DNA of 52,082 nt from Microcystis aeruginosa W13-11 (GCA_009995705.1 JAADBR010000008.1:1-52082); one strand, 5' to 3'; shown: positions 8,250 to 17,514, counted from the first letter of the stretch. The notes: generated by a model not told the origin, from the letters alone. Made by a program: numbers and translations.

Positions 8250-8400
8250 TGCTACATTTTACGGAATTGACTATCTTTTAACTTGGAACTGTAAGCATAT
8301 TGCCAATGCTCAAATACAAAAGAAACTAGCACAAATAAGTATAGAAGCGGGAGATGATGTGCCAACAATTTGTACACCTAATGAACTAATGGGAGATTAA
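8250..8400 (+). pseudogene. 3' fragment of the PIN-domain toxin gene (second copy)
   Basis: From TGCTACATTTTACGG to the stop this repeats 6915-7065 almost base for base (only a handful of changes, such as GATATGATCTG to GATGATGTG). The first two thirds of the toxin, with its first acidic residues, are missing. A short frame runs into it from the palindrome upstream, but the product could not form a PIN fold. It is a relic of a partial duplication. Confidence 0.85.
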
Positions 8401-8402
8401 TT

Positions 8403-8552
8403 ATGTGGAAGGATGAAGTTCTAGAAGAAATTTACAGAATACGTGAAGAACACGCAAAGTCCTTTAACTATGATTTGCAAGCAATTTGCAATGATCTTCG
8501 TATCAAACCTCGCAGTCAACGGCATAACAAATCGTTGCATCCGACCGCCTAG
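8403..8552 (+). CDS. Second copy of the PIN-partner gene, internally shortened
   Basis: It encodes 49 residues starting MWKDEVLEEIYRIREEHAKS. Compared with 7068-7259 it lacks 42 bases (14 codons, in frame) after ICNDLR and otherwise differs by few bases, ending in the same HNKSLHPTA tail. If the first gene is an antitoxin, this copy could still make a shortened antitoxin without a partner toxin. It may equally be a dead remnant. Confidence 0.45.
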   Translation: MWKDEVLEEIYRIREEHAKSFNYDLQAICNDLRIKPRSQRHNKSLHPTA

Positions 8553-8642
8553 AGATTATCATTAAGAAAACGCTGGATCGTTAACTTAACAGAATTAACC
8601 CCACAATCCCACCAGAAAAGCTTGAAAAACAGGGAACCGGTT

Positions 8643-9071
8643 ATGTCAACCACCTATGATTGCGATTTAATTCTTTGGGCCCGGGATACGGCTCAACTTT
8701 TGCGGGAACAACGCTGGGATGCCATTGACTGGGAGCATTTAATCGAGGAAATTGAGGATTTGGGGAAAAGTGAACGCAGTGGGATTGGTTCTCAAATGGA
8801 GCGAATTTTGCTTCATCTCCTCAAGTGGCAATATCAACCCCAAAGGCGCTCCGATAGTTGGCTGGATTCCATCAATGATAGGCGATCGCAAATTCGTCGT
8901 AAGTTAGAGGATAGTCCCAGTTTACGCAGTTATCCCGCGCAAATTTTGGACAAGGAATATACCAGAGCGCGTCGAGAAGCCGCCAAACAAACAGGTTTAA
9001 TCCTTAGCATTTTTCCAGAGTTGTGTCCCTATACTATCGCGCAGGTGATCGAAGATTGGTGGCCCCAGTGA
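8643..9071 (+). CDS. DUF29 family protein
   Basis: The ATG at 8643 (MSTTYDCDLILWARDTAQLL) gives 142 residues, the usual DUF29 length, whereas an upstream start at 8622 adds seven unlikely residues. Typical family features are DLILWA near the N-terminus, DWEHLIEEIEDLGKSER, the HLLKW helix and a closing YTIAQVIEDWWPQ. DUF29 proteins are small all-helical proteins, abundant and multi-copy in Microcystis-type genomes, often near mobile sequences. Their function is unknown to me. It is monocistronic here. Confidence 0.85.
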   Translation: MSTTYDCDLILWARDTAQLLREQRWDAIDWEHLIEEIEDLGKSERSGIGSQMERILLHLLKWQYQPQRRSDSWLDSINDRRSQIRRKLEDSPSLRSYPAQILDKEYTRARREAAKQTGLILSIFPELCPYTIAQVIEDWWPQ

Positions 9072-9230
9072 TAGCCTTGATTAAAGGTTAAATAATATCA
9101 GCCAGACTGGGAAACTATCTGATCAAATTAGTTCCCCCGGAGAACCCCCTTGATCCACGCAGCACACTTTTCTTTTTTTGTCAAATATGTTAAGAAAGAT
9201 GTAACTACTGGATAGGGGGACTGTCAAAGA

Positions 9231-10178
9231 TTAACCGTCTTCGTATTCGGGGATTCTTTCCTTTTTCTTCTCGGTGATATTGATGCGGGGGGGATTGTAA
9301 TCCGGTTCCACGTCATCATCCCACATATCATCCTCGGCCTTATCTTCGTAATCGTCGTACTGAGGACGAGAAAAGCTTTCGGTGCGTTCTAAGCGAGCTT
9401 CTCCCCAGTTGTCTTCTTCTTCCTCGTATTCTTGCTCATAATAACGAGCTTCGGCCCGTTTTTGCGGTGGGGGATTGGCCCGCAGTGGTTCTTTTTCCCA
9501 TTCGTCTTCACTCCAGCGTTCTTCAACGGGTTTAGCAGCCTCCACGGGAGTGCGGAGGGGAATGCCCGTACCTAACTGATTTTCTGGACGAGCAGCGGGG
9601 GTATAATAAGCTTCTTCTTCTTCTCTTTCCCAGGGGGGACGACCAATACCCAAACGTTCCAAAACTCCCACACTAACTTGGGTGAGACGTTCCTCGGCCC
9701 CTTCAAAGACGATTAAGCGATTCGGACCGCTGCTAACCACTTCTTCAATGGCAATTTCGTAGGTACTGATCAATTGTTCAGGGATAAGAGGTAATCCCAG
9801 GGAAGCGATGATAATGGAATGTAATTGACCACTAAGGGGATCAAATTGATAATCGCGGACTTTGCCTAAAGGTTCGCCAGTTTCCGTGATCACTTCACTA
9901 CCGATTAAGGGAGTATAAGCATCGATATCGACGGATTCCAAGACGTTATCATCTTCAACCAGAACCACGTCTCCCGTCTGACTGATGCTCGATAAATACA
10001 TATATTGAGGCATTCCCGACAAGGAGAGGATATTATCGCGGAGTCCCAGGGCAACTACTTCTCGTTGATCGATATCTACAAGGACATCTTTAACAACGCC
10101 GAGTTTTTTGCCTGTATTGCGAGTGATAACCTGTGTATTTAAAAATTCTGAACGTAAGCGACTATTCTCTGTGATCAT
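9231..10178 (-). CDS. PRC-barrel domain protein with acidic tail
   Basis: Residues about 10-80 (FLNTQVITRNTGKKLGVVKD) and about 90-165 (LIGSEVITETGEPLGKVRDY) are two PRC-barrel repeats, a small beta-barrel fold that serves for protein contacts, as in photosynthetic reaction centre H subunit and RimM. The remaining half is low in complexity and strongly acidic (YYEQEYEEEEDNWGEARLE, DDYEDKAEDDMWDDDVEPDY), probably unfolded. At 315 residues this layout is common in cyanobacteria. Its partner is unknown. It is transcribed alone on the minus strand, and its start MITENSRLRSEF is supported by homology of the barrel. Confidence 0.8.
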   Translation of the reverse strand: MITENSRLRSEFLNTQVITRNTGKKLGVVKDVLVDIDQREVVALGLRDNILSLSGMPQYMYLSSISQTGDVVLVEDDNVLESVDIDAYTPLIGSEVITETGEPLGKVRDYQFDPLSGQLHSIIIASLGLPLIPEQLISTYEIAIEEVVSSGPNRLIVFEGAEERLTQVSVGVLERLGIGRPPWEREEEEAYYTPAARPENQLGTGIPLRTPVEAAKPVEERWSEDEWEKEPLRANPPPQKRAEARYYEQEYEEEEDNWGEARLERTESFSRPQYDDYEDKAEDDMWDDDVEPDYNPPRINITEKKKERIPEYEDG

Positions 10179-10393
10179 TTTTTCCTATGGGTAGGCGTTA
10201 GGGCGTGGGAATACGAATTATTGTAGGCTTAATATATAGGGCGAAATTGAGGGTTAATTTACCGATATTAGCTTAGATCTTAAAGTTCCCTGAGATTAAC
10301 ACTTTTTTTACCCTTGTTTGGGCGATAGTTTTGGGTGATAGATAAGGTTAAATCTATTTTAGCTAATTCTTTACATTTTTTTAGTAACAACAA

Positions 10394-10429
10394 AGCAGGA
10401 GCTAGAGAGAAACTCCCTTGGCTCCTGCT
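10394..10429 (-). terminator. Stem-loop after the pyruvate dehydrogenase E2 gene
   Basis: AGCAGGAGC (10394-10402) pairs perfectly with GCTCCTGCT (10421-10429). It lies 14 bases past the E2 stop codon. On the minus strand the stem is followed by a T-rich run (TTTGTTGTTACT), so it probably acts as an intrinsic terminator for that gene. Confidence 0.6.
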
Positions 10430-10442
10430 GTCTAGATTCTGA

Positions 10443-11702
10443 TTACATAGTTAAAGACTGCACCTCGGTTTCGATCAGTTTAGCCAAGTCTTGCAGGAAG
10501 GAGGCTGCATCGGCCCCGTAGATGACTCGGTGGTCACTGGTGAGATTAACCGTCATCTGTTTTTGCACTCCGAATAAACCATCTTTGTGGACGACGATTT
10601 GGGGACGGGAAGCACCCACGGCCAGGATCGCACCTTGGTTGGGGGGTAAAATAGCCGTAAAGCGATCGACTCCGAACATCCCTAGATTAGAAATGGTAAA
10701 AGTACCACTATTATATTCTTCTGGTTGCAGTTGTTTACTGCGGGCGCGATCAACTAAATCTTTCCAACTGCGGGAGAGGGAATAGATATCCATCTGGTTA
10801 GCAGAGCGCAAAACCGGCGTAATTAAGCCCCCATCGGGCATAGCCACGGCTACAGCCACGTTAATCGCCCCGTGGTATTGGATTCCTGTGTCGCTATAGC
10901 TGGCATTAACTATAGGATGTTTAGCGAGGGTATTAGCTACTGCTTTTGCTAACAGGACCGTCATGGTGACACCCTTGGATTTTAGCTGTTGATAGAGTTG
11001 ATCCAGTGGGTCGGTGGTGATAGTGTAGCCCACTTGGAAGGTGGGAACCTGTAGGCTAACCGACATATTCTGAGCGACGGCTTTTTGCAGAGTGGTAAGG
11101 GGAACAGTCCGACCGACCGGGGCGCTGGCCGGAATCGGAGCTTTAGGAGCCGCTACAGGGACGCTGACGGGTTGCGGGAGAGTAATGACGGGAGTGGGGG
11201 CGGTGCTGACTTTTCCGGTCGCTTTTTCTACGTCTTCGGCGGTAATTCGTCCGTGGGGACCGCTACCCACTAGGGTTTTCAGATCCACCTTTAATTCTTT
11301 AGCCAGTTTTTTCGCCCTAGGAGAGGCGACTAAACGGCCATTCTCTTTAACGGCAGCCACGGGGATCGAAACGGGAGGCGGAGCGATTTCTGGGGTCTCT
11401 ACGGGCTTGCTAGGGGCGACTGTGGCGGTTTTTCCCTGAGCTTTGGCCAGTTCAATTTCCTCTTCAGTTTCGGCAATATAGGCGATCGCTTCCCCTACGG
11501 GTGCTTCTTGGCCAGCTTCGACTAAAATTACAGCGAGATAGCCATCATAAAACGATTCCACGTCCATGTCGGCTTTGTCGGATTCGACCACTAATACCGT
11601 TTCCCCTTTGCTGACTTTTTCCCCGGGGGACTTCACCCAAGAAACTATTTTTCCTTCGGTCATGGTGGAACTGAGCGCGGGCATGAAGATATCTCGAATC
11701 AT
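10443..11702 (-). CDS. pdhC: Dihydrolipoamide acetyltransferase, E2 of pyruvate dehydrogenase
   Basis: This 419-residue protein has one lipoyl domain at about residues 1-80, with lipoylated Lys43 in ESDKADMDVES, a Pro/Ala-rich linker, a peripheral-subunit-binding domain (ASPRAKKLAKELKVDL, then GPHGRITAEDV) at about 125-165, a second Pro-rich linker, and the acyltransferase domain to the end, with catalytic DHRVIYGADAA. E2 moves the acetyl group from E1 to CoA in the cytosol and forms the core of the complex that feeds acetyl-CoA to lipid synthesis and the TCA route. Cyanobacteria scatter pdh genes, so the lone position is normal. Some annotations call the same gene odhB. Confidence 0.95.
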   Translation of the reverse strand: MIRDIFMPALSSTMTEGKIVSWVKSPGEKVSKGETVLVVESDKADMDVESFYDGYLAVILVEAGQEAPVGEAIAYIAETEEEIELAKAQGKTATVAPSKPVETPEIAPPPVSIPVAAVKENGRLVASPRAKKLAKELKVDLKTLVGSGPHGRITAEDVEKATGKVSTAPTPVITLPQPVSVPVAAPKAPIPASAPVGRTVPLTTLQKAVAQNMSVSLQVPTFQVGYTITTDPLDQLYQQLKSKGVTMTVLLAKAVANTLAKHPIVNASYSDTGIQYHGAINVAVAVAMPDGGLITPVLRSANQMDIYSLSRSWKDLVDRARSKQLQPEEYNSGTFTISNLGMFGVDRFTAILPPNQGAILAVGASRPQIVVHKDGLFGVQKQMTVNLTSDHRVIYGADAASFLQDLAKLIETEVQSLTM

Positions 11703-11793
11703 GGTGGAGTGCTTCTATCTCTAATGTTTTGAGCCATAGCGCATTTTACCACAGTTGATGGGGTTGGGGCTTTTCAGTTATCAGTGGGAAAAA

Positions 11794-11817
11794 GAGAAGG
11801 GAAAACGGACCCTTCTC
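11794..11817 (-). terminator. Intrinsic terminator of the ycf23 gene
   Basis: GAGAAGGG (11794-11801) pairs with CCCTTCTC (11810-11817) around an eight-base loop. On the minus strand the stem is followed by TTTTTCCC. It lies 24 bases downstream of the ycf23 stop, so position and polarity fit. Confidence 0.65.
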
Positions 11818-11841
11818 CGTCGTATCTAGACAAAAATTGTT

Positions 11842-12585
11842 CTAGTTGCCAATAGGGACCGGTTGTGCTTGCAGAGATTCGACTAAACCGCGCACGGCTG
11901 CCACCATAGCCACTTCATTATCCAATTGATTGATCGCCGAACCAACACCGATACCAGCCGCTCCAGCAGCGATCGCCATAGGAGCAGTGACAATGGATAA
12001 ACCGGAAGCGCAGAGGACAGGAACCTTAACCGCGTGGGAAATAGCGTGGGCCGCCGCTAAAGTCGGGGCAGCTTTTTCAATCAGTCCCAAAATACCGGGG
12101 TGACGGGGTTGACTGCTAGTGCCGCCTTCGGTTTGAATAATGTCAGCACCCTGACTAACTAGAGCTTCTGCTAGTCTCACCTGTTCATCGAGGGGTAGAA
12201 GATGGGGAACTGTCACAGACAGGGTAATTTCGGGCAGTAAGTCGCGAGTTTGACGGGTTAGGGCTAAAACTTCCGCCGCTTCAAAAATGCGTCCTTGGCC
12301 ATAAAAACTATCGAAATTACCGATCTCAATTAAATCGGCTCCCGCGTCCACTGCTATCACCAACAATTCTGGCTCGACGGCCGATACACACACGGGTAAA
12401 TTTGTCAAGGCTTTTACCGCCCGAATTAGGTCAGCATTAGCGGCAATATCGACGAAAGTTGCTCCTCCGGCTGTAGCGGCTTTAACTACTGAGAGAACCT
12501 GCGAGCGATCGAAATTATTTAACCCACTAATCACTTTCAGGGCATGACGACGGGCGAAGGCTTGCTGTAAGGCAAAATTGATCAT
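11842..12585 (-). CDS. ycf23: Ycf23 / DUF561 family protein
   Basis: I take the start at 12585 (MINFALQQAFARRHALKVISG), which gives 247 residues and the common family N-terminus. An upstream start would add 14 atypical residues. The chain looks like a TIM barrel: FDRSQVLSVVKAA, GGATFVDIAANADL, LPVCVSAVEPELL, GADLIEIGNFDSF and GIGVGSAINQLD are successive strand-helix units, the last like a phosphate-binding loop. The family is present in cyanobacteria and some plastid genomes, with no established enzymatic activity that I know of. It stands alone, with a terminator-like stem downstream. Confidence 0.85.
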   Translation of the reverse strand: MINFALQQAFARRHALKVISGLNNFDRSQVLSVVKAATAGGATFVDIAANADLIRAVKALTNLPVCVSAVEPELLVIAVDAGADLIEIGNFDSFYGQGRIFEAAEVLALTRQTRDLLPEITLSVTVPHLLPLDEQVRLAEALVSQGADIIQTEGGTSSQPRHPGILGLIEKAAPTLAAAHAISHAVKVPVLCASGLSIVTAPMAIAAGAAGIGVGSAINQLDNEVAMVAAVRGLVESLQAQPVPIGN

Positions 12586-12677
12586 TAATCTACACCTATC
12601 TGGAATTCTCAAAAAACATTTTCCCACCTTCTCGCCGATCAGAGGGTGGGATTTGAGAATTCTTAGGGAAATTTTCT

Positions 12678-12845
12678 TTAATTCAGATGTTGATTCTCTT
12701 GGTTTTTGCGCTTGAGGCTTTGCAGTTGTTGCAGCAGTACCTCGATTTCCGCTTCTAGATGCAGGTATTTAACCTGTTGGTCAGCTTGGTAGGTGGTGCG
12801 AATCTGTTTCATGGCGGAGGATTCCTTAGTTAGGACAGTTGTCAT
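12678..12845 (-). CDS. Small conserved-looking coiled protein, function unknown
   Basis: The ATG at 12845 (MTTVLTKESSAMKQIRTTYQ) gives 55 residues. It is highly helical and ends with a Gln/Lys-rich heptad stretch (LEAEIEVLLQQLQSLKRK). A longer frame exists upstream but runs into the glmU start on the other strand and is compositionally odd, so I reject it. CCTCCGCC precedes the internal Met rather than the first, so the start may also lie at residue 12. It is divergent from glmU. I recognise no function. Confidence 0.55.
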   Translation of the reverse strand: MTTVLTKESSAMKQIRTTYQADQQVKYLHLEAEIEVLLQQLQSLKRKNQENQHLN

Positions 12846-13036
12846 AGCGGTATCTATAGAGTGCTGATTATGTTCAATTGTTTCAATTTGTGTATAGTAC
12901 CTTAACAATGTCTTAAAGAAAACCTTTTTATGGTAGTTTCTCAACTGGCACAGGATGAAAGAGGTGAAAAATTCTTGCAACCAAGGGGATCGGAGTGCGA
13001 TATACTCAGTCGCGAACGATATTGGCAAGCATGACC

Positions 13037-14389
13037 ATGGTAGCGGTAGCAATTTTAGCAGCGGGTAAGGGAACCCGAATGAAGTCCAGCCTTCCGAAAG
13101 TTTTACATCCCCTCGGCAGTCGATCGCTAGTGGAACGGGTGCTTAATGTCAGCGAATCCTTACATCCCCGGCGAAAACTGGTGATTATCGGTTATCAAGG
13201 GGAACAGGTGCGAAATACTCTACAGCATCTTGCGGATATCGAATTTGTCGAACAAAAGGAACAGTTAGGCACTGGCCATGCTATTCAGCAGTTAATCCCC
13301 CATTTAGAGGACTTTCAGGGGGATTTGTTGGTCTTAAATGGGGATGTTCCCCTGTTGCGTCCCGAAACCTTGCAAAATCTTCTCCAGATTCATAAAAACC
13401 ATGGTAACGCCGCCACCCTCTTAACCGCTAACCTCCCAAACCCGAAAGGTTACGGTCGAGTTTTTTGTGATGGCAATAATCTCGTTAAGCAGATTGTGGA
13501 AGAAAGAGACTGTACCGATGCCCAAAGACAAAACCACCGGATTAATGGGGGTATATACTGCTTTAATTGGTCAAAATTAGCGGCGATACTGCCTAATTTA
13601 AGAACCAATAACGATCAAGGTGAATACTATCTCACGGATGTGGTCAATTTTCTCGATCTCGTCATGGCTGTGGATGTGGAGGATTGTTTAGAAATTAGCG
13701 GCATTAATGATCGCAAACAATTAGCCGCCGCCTATGATATCCTGCAAACTAGAGTCAAAGATGATTGGATGGCCGCTGGAGTCACCATAATTGACCCCGA
13801 TAGTGTCACCATTGAGGATACTGTCACCCTCAGTGCCGATGTGATTATTGAACCCCAAACCCATCTGCGCGGTGAGACGATAATCGCTTCCGGTTGTCGT
13901 CTCGGTCCTGGGAGTTTAATCGAAAATAGTCGCATAGGCAGCGATGTAACGGTCTTATTTTCGGTGATTTCTGATAGTCAGGTGGATTCTGGTTGTCGCA
14001 TCGGTCCCTATGCTCATTTGCGCGGAGAAGCGAAAATTGGGGCTAATTGTCGAGTCGGTAATTTTGTTGAAATTAAAAAAAGTGACATTGGCAATAAAAC
14101 CAATATTGCCCATTTATCCTATCTGGGAGATGCCACTTTAGGGGAAAAAGTTAACGTTGGTGCGGGAACAATTACTGCTAATTACGATGGTGTGAAAAAA
14201 CACCAAACTATGATCGGCAGTGGTACAAAAACTGGGGCAAATAGTGTTTTAGTAGCCCCTTTAAAATTAGGAAAAAATGTCACCGTGGCTGCTGGTTCAA
14301 CTATCACTAAAAATGTCCCCGATAATGCTTTAGTTATTGCTCGTGAAAGTCAGCGTGTGATCGAAAATTGGTCAAATCAGTTTCAGTAG
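13037..14389 (+). CDS. glmU: GlmU, bifunctional UDP-GlcNAc synthesis enzyme
   Basis: I choose the ATG at 13037 ([20 protein letters not shown]), because it places the pyrophosphorylase signature right at the N-terminus, and the result is 450 residues, the normal length. Residues 1-230 form the uridyltransferase ([29 protein letters not shown]). From about 250 comes the left-handed beta-helix of hexapeptide repeats with acetyltransferase residues ([26 protein letters not shown]). It makes UDP-N-acetylglucosamine from glucosamine-1-phosphate for peptidoglycan and lipopolysaccharide. An ATG at 13031 is also possible. Confidence 0.97.
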   Translation: MVAVAILAAGKGTRMKSSLPKVLHPLGSRSLVERVLNVSESLHPRRKLVIIGYQGEQVRNTLQHLADIEFVEQKEQLGTGHAIQQLIPHLEDFQGDLLVLNGDVPLLRPETLQNLLQIHKNHGNAATLLTANLPNPKGYGRVFCDGNNLVKQIVEERDCTDAQRQNHRINGGIYCFNWSKLAAILPNLRTNNDQGEYYLTDVVNFLDLVMAVDVEDCLEISGINDRKQLAAAYDILQTRVKDDWMAAGVTIIDPDSVTIEDTVTLSADVIIEPQTHLRGETIIASGCRLGPGSLIENSRIGSDVTVLFSVISDSQVDSGCRIGPYAHLRGEAKIGANCRVGNFVEIKKSDIGNKTNIAHLSYLGDATLGEKVNVGAGTITANYDGVKKHQTMIGSGTKTGANSVLVAPLKLGKNVTVAAGSTITKNVPDNALVIARESQRVIENWSNQFQ

Positions 14390-14396
14390 GTTATGG

Positions 14397-14420
14397 CAGT
14401 TATCAGTAAACTGATAACTG
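14397..14420 (+). terminator. Stem-loop behind glmU built from the AGTTATCAGT repeat
   Basis: CAGTTATCAGT (14397-14407), a two-base loop and ACTGATAACTG (14410-14420) form a perfect 11-bp stem followed by TTTACTG. It starts eight bases after the stop codon. The arms are the same short motif that recurs in tandem in several other gaps of the window, so a repeat may have been recruited as a terminator. Confidence 0.5.
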
Positions 14421-14509
14421 TTTACTGATTAAGTCCTTAAAATTTGCGCGATGAAGCATGAAATGCTATAAAAATCTCAGTCCTCCCTATAAAAAAGAGT
14501 AGAAACTTT

Positions 14510-15091
14510 ATGGCACGCACCGAGTCCACAATGTTAGATTTGGGGACAAAAGCTCCCAGTTTTGCCTTACCCGATGTGGTTTCGGGTGAAACTATCTCTC
14601 TGGCCAGCTTTGCGGCTAAAACCGCTCTGTTAGTCATCTTCCTCTGTGAACATTGTCCCTTTGTTAAACACATTCAAGAAGAACTTACCCGTCTAGGTCG
14701 CGATTATGCTAACACCAATCTGGGCATCCTCGCAATTAGTTCTAATGATGTGGGGAAATATCCCGATGATTCGCCAGAAAATTTGAAAAAAATGGCAATA
14801 ACTCTTGACTTTAAATTCAATTTATGCTATGACGAAAGCCAAGAAGTGGCGAAAGCTTACACGGCAGCCTGTACTCCCGATTTTTTCCTCTTTGATAGTC
14901 AGCGCATTCTAGTCTATCGCGGTCAATTGGATGATAGTCGTCCTAGTAATGGCGTACCGGTGACAGGCAAAGATCTCCGGGCCGCTATTGACAAGGTTTT
15001 AGCCGGTCAACCGGTGCCGACGGAGCAAAAACCCAGTTTAGGCTGTAATATCAAATGGAAACCGGGTAATGAGCCATCCTATTATGGTTAA
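14510..15091 (+). CDS. Thioredoxin-fold protein of the AhpC/TSA-like type
   Basis: This 193-residue protein begins with LGTKAPSFALPDVVSGETISL, the standard start of a redoxin domain. The active site reads LCEHCPFVKH, a CxxC pair with the Pro-Phe-Val-Lys-His context found in a widespread family of thioredoxin-like proteins. Later motifs are AISSNDVGKYPDDSPENL and AYTAACTPDFFLFD, with the conserved cis-Pro in CTPDF, and LVYRGQLDDSRPSN. It is probably a cytosolic thiol oxidoreductase or peroxiredoxin-like enzyme. There is no signal peptide. It is monocistronic. Confidence 0.85.
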   Translation: MARTESTMLDLGTKAPSFALPDVVSGETISLASFAAKTALLVIFLCEHCPFVKHIQEELTRLGRDYANTNLGILAISSNDVGKYPDDSPENLKKMAITLDFKFNLCYDESQEVAKAYTAACTPDFFLFDSQRILVYRGQLDDSRPSNGVPVTGKDLRAAIDKVLAGQPVPTEQKPSLGCNIKWKPGNEPSYYG

Positions 15092-15202
15092 TTAACGAAG
15101 GGTGTGGGGTGTAGGGTGTGGGGAGAATAAATAAAATAATCTCCTGTCTCCTGACTCCTAACCCCACCAACAAACTTTTTGCCGCAAATCCTACCTATGA
15201 GA

Positions 15203-16453
15203 CTATTTCAATAGCGTAACCGATTGCTGTGCTAATAAGGCAGTGCCATAGGCTGCTTGATCCTGTTGAGATAAAAGCACAGGAACCCCTAAATGACGCT
15301 GACGAATTATTCTCCAAGTCGGATTATTTGCCCCACCACCCGCACTATCCACTCGCTCTAATTTATTGGCCCCCAATTCCTGTAAACGCTGATAACCTAA
15401 AGCTTCAATGCGGGCAATACTTTCTAGTAAACCATGCAAAAATTCTAGAGGATTATCGGGGCAGGGAGTCAGTTTTGCGGGTAAAAAAGGATCATTAATG
15501 GGAAAGCGCTCGCCAGCTTTTAGTAGAGGATAATAATCTAAATTACTTTCTTTTTGTCCATCTATTGCTAAACTATAATTTCTCAATTCTTCATGAGAAA
15601 AAAACTTCTTTAACACCGCTCCCCCCGTATTAGATGCCCCACCAGTTAACCACAAATTTCCTAAACGATGACTATAGATGCCATAGTTACTATCATCGAC
15701 TTTCTGGCTACTTAATAATTTTAAAACTAAAGTTGAACCTAAAGATGTCACTGCAGCTCCCAAAGAATTAGCACCACTGGCTAAAAATGCCGCTATGCTG
15801 TCGGTGGTTCCCGTATAAATTAAACAATCTTTCGGGATAGCAAAACGAGTCACTAAATCTGGTTTAATAGTATCGATCGCTGTACCCGGTGCAAAAATTT
15901 CCGGTAATAAATTAAACATCGGTAAATTCTCTAACCAATCGGGATAACAGAGATTTTCGAGATCATAACCTAACTTTAAGGCATTGTGATAATCACTAAT
16001 TCCCAGTTTACCGTGCAGCAGAAATGCTAACCAATCCGCTTGCGAGAGAAAATAACGCGCTTGGGAAAAAATTTCTTGCTGACTCCACCAAAGTAATTTG
16101 GCTAAACTGGAGGTGGCACTAATCGCGGGATGGTGAGGGGGTGCTATAGCTTTAATTGCTTCTAAAAAGGCTATTCCTCGCCCGTCATTGTATAATATTG
16201 CCTCAGAAAGAGGATTACCCCAATTATCACATAATAACACCGTCGAGGAAGTACCATTAATAGCGATCGATTTGAGTTCTGAACGCACCAAATACCCTAG
16301 ATTATCCAATAAATAAAATAGGGCTTTTTGCCAATCCTGAAAATTGGCATTAGTAAAGGGATAATGAACCTCAGCGACGATATTTTTGCTAGAATCAATA
16401 GCAATCGCTCGCGCTCCCGATGTGCCAAAATCAATACCTAAAGATAAACTCAT
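15203..16453 (-). CDS. FGGY-family kinase, D-ribulokinase type
   Basis: The ATG at 16453 (MSLSLGIDFGTSGARAIAID) gives 416 residues; a GTG four codons earlier is also possible. FGGY kinases have two actin-like domains. The first phosphate-binding loop is GIDFGTSGARAIA. Other conserved pieces are IAINGTSSTVLLCD, QADWLAFLLHG, YTGTTDSIAAFLASG, TSLGSTLVLKLL and VDSAGGGANNPTW. The set agrees with the compact cyanobacterial/plant kinase characterised as D-ribulose kinase, which rescues ribulose lost from sugar phosphates. Specificity is inferred from resemblance. Its start codon lies two bases from the start of the divergent tocopherol cyclase gene. Confidence 0.85.
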   Translation of the reverse strand: MSLSLGIDFGTSGARAIAIDSSKNIVAEVHYPFTNANFQDWQKALFYLLDNLGYLVRSELKSIAINGTSSTVLLCDNWGNPLSEAILYNDGRGIAFLEAIKAIAPPHHPAISATSSLAKLLWWSQQEIFSQARYFLSQADWLAFLLHGKLGISDYHNALKLGYDLENLCYPDWLENLPMFNLLPEIFAPGTAIDTIKPDLVTRFAIPKDCLIYTGTTDSIAAFLASGANSLGAAVTSLGSTLVLKLLSSQKVDDSNYGIYSHRLGNLWLTGGASNTGGAVLKKFFSHEELRNYSLAIDGQKESNLDYYPLLKAGERFPINDPFLPAKLTPCPDNPLEFLHGLLESIARIEALGYQRLQELGANKLERVDSAGGGANNPTWRIIRQRHLGVPVLLSQQDQAAYGTALLAQQSVTLLK

Positions 16454-16455
16454 TG

Positions 16456-17514
16456 ATGTCTTCACAACCCCCTCATTCTGGCTACCATTGGGATGGTATC
16501 ACTCCCCGATTCTTTGAAGGTTGGTACTTCCGAGTCATGATTCCGCAATTAGCCGACGGATTCGCCTTTATGTATTCTATTCAAGACCCTAGCGGCGGTC
16601 AAGTCAATAGCGGCGGAGCAGTACAAATTTTAGCCAGAGAATCTAATTATCTTTGTCGCACTTTTCCCGATACGGATCAATTTTGGGCAAGTCGTCAGGA
16701 ATTAGCCATTATCCATTGGGGAAAAACTAACTTAAAAATTCGTCCCCGTCTGCTTTCTCCGTCAGATTTTTTTGAGTCTATTCGAGAAGGTTATCAAGCA
16801 ACAGCACACCAGCAGCAAGGACGAATTTATGATCCCGTCACCGGAGAAATCTGTCAATGGGATTATTGCATTGAAACTAGGTACAGTTGGGGAGATAACA
16901 AGCGTCCACCCCAAGCAACAGCAGGAATATTATCTTATTTACCAATTTTTGACCCAGGTTGGCAGATTTTAACTGCTCATGGTTTAGCAACGGGAATGAT
17001 TACCTATGGGGGAAAAAATTATCAATTTGAGGATGTACCTTTTTATAGCGAGAAAAATTGGGGTTATTCTTTCCCGGAAAAGTGGTTTTGGATTAATTGT
17101 AATGCTTTCCCTGAAAATCCCGATTTAACCTTAACCGCAGTGGGTTCTACCCGGAAAGTTCTCCACTGGAGGGAATCGGTGGGAATTATCGGTATTCACT
17201 GGCAAAATCGCTTTTATAAGTTTGATATCTGGAATTCTCAACTAACTTGGACCGTGCAACCCTGGGGGTACTGGGAAATGAGGGCAACTAACGAGAATTA
17301 TACCATTGTCTTAATCGGGATCAGTGATCATCCTCCCGATCGCGTGCGTGTACCCACAGAAAAAGGTCTCTGTTTTGCTTGTCAAGATACCCTCAAAGGT
17401 AAATTATCGATAAAATTGGCTGATGGTCGTGGTAAAACCCTTATAAATGCCTCTAGTGGTCTAGCTGGCCTTGAAATTGGCGGTATTTGGCCATCAGCTT
17501 GGATAAAACAGTGA
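16456..17514 (+). CDS. Tocopherol cyclase
   Basis: The ATG at 16456 (MSSQPPHSGYHWDGITPRFF) gives 352 residues, matching the cyanobacterial enzymes. Recognisable features are FFEGWYFRVMIPQ near the N-terminus, PIFDPGWQILTAHGLATG in the middle, SEKNWGYSFPEKWFWINCNAF and a Trp-rich C-terminal half. The enzyme closes the chromanol ring in vitamin E synthesis, converting 2-methyl-6-phytyl or 2,3-dimethyl-6-phytyl benzoquinol to tocopherol, and acts at the thylakoid or envelope membrane side. The family is VTE1 in plants and slr1737 in Synechocystis. No room exists for a private promoter, so its promoter must lie inside the kinase gene. Confidence 0.92.
   Translation: MSSQPPHSGYHWDGITPRFFEGWYFRVMIPQLADGFAFMYSIQDPSGGQVNSGGAVQILARESNYLCRTFPDTDQFWASRQELAIIHWGKTNLKIRPRLLSPSDFFESIREGYQATAHQQQGRIYDPVTGEICQWDYCIETRYSWGDNKRPPQATAGILSYLPIFDPGWQILTAHGLATGMITYGGKNYQFEDVPFYSEKNWGYSFPEKWFWINCNAFPENPDLTLTAVGSTRKVLHWRESVGIIGIHWQNRFYKFDIWNSQLTWTVQPWGYWEMRATNENYTIVLIGISDHPPDRVRVPTEKGLCFACQDTLKGKLSIKLADGRGKTLINASSGLAGLEIGGIWPSAWIKQ

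Noticed and set aside
12846..13052. Longer minus-strand version of the 55-residue protein
   Set aside because: It would overlap the glmU start on the other strand and adds 69 residues of unlikely composition.
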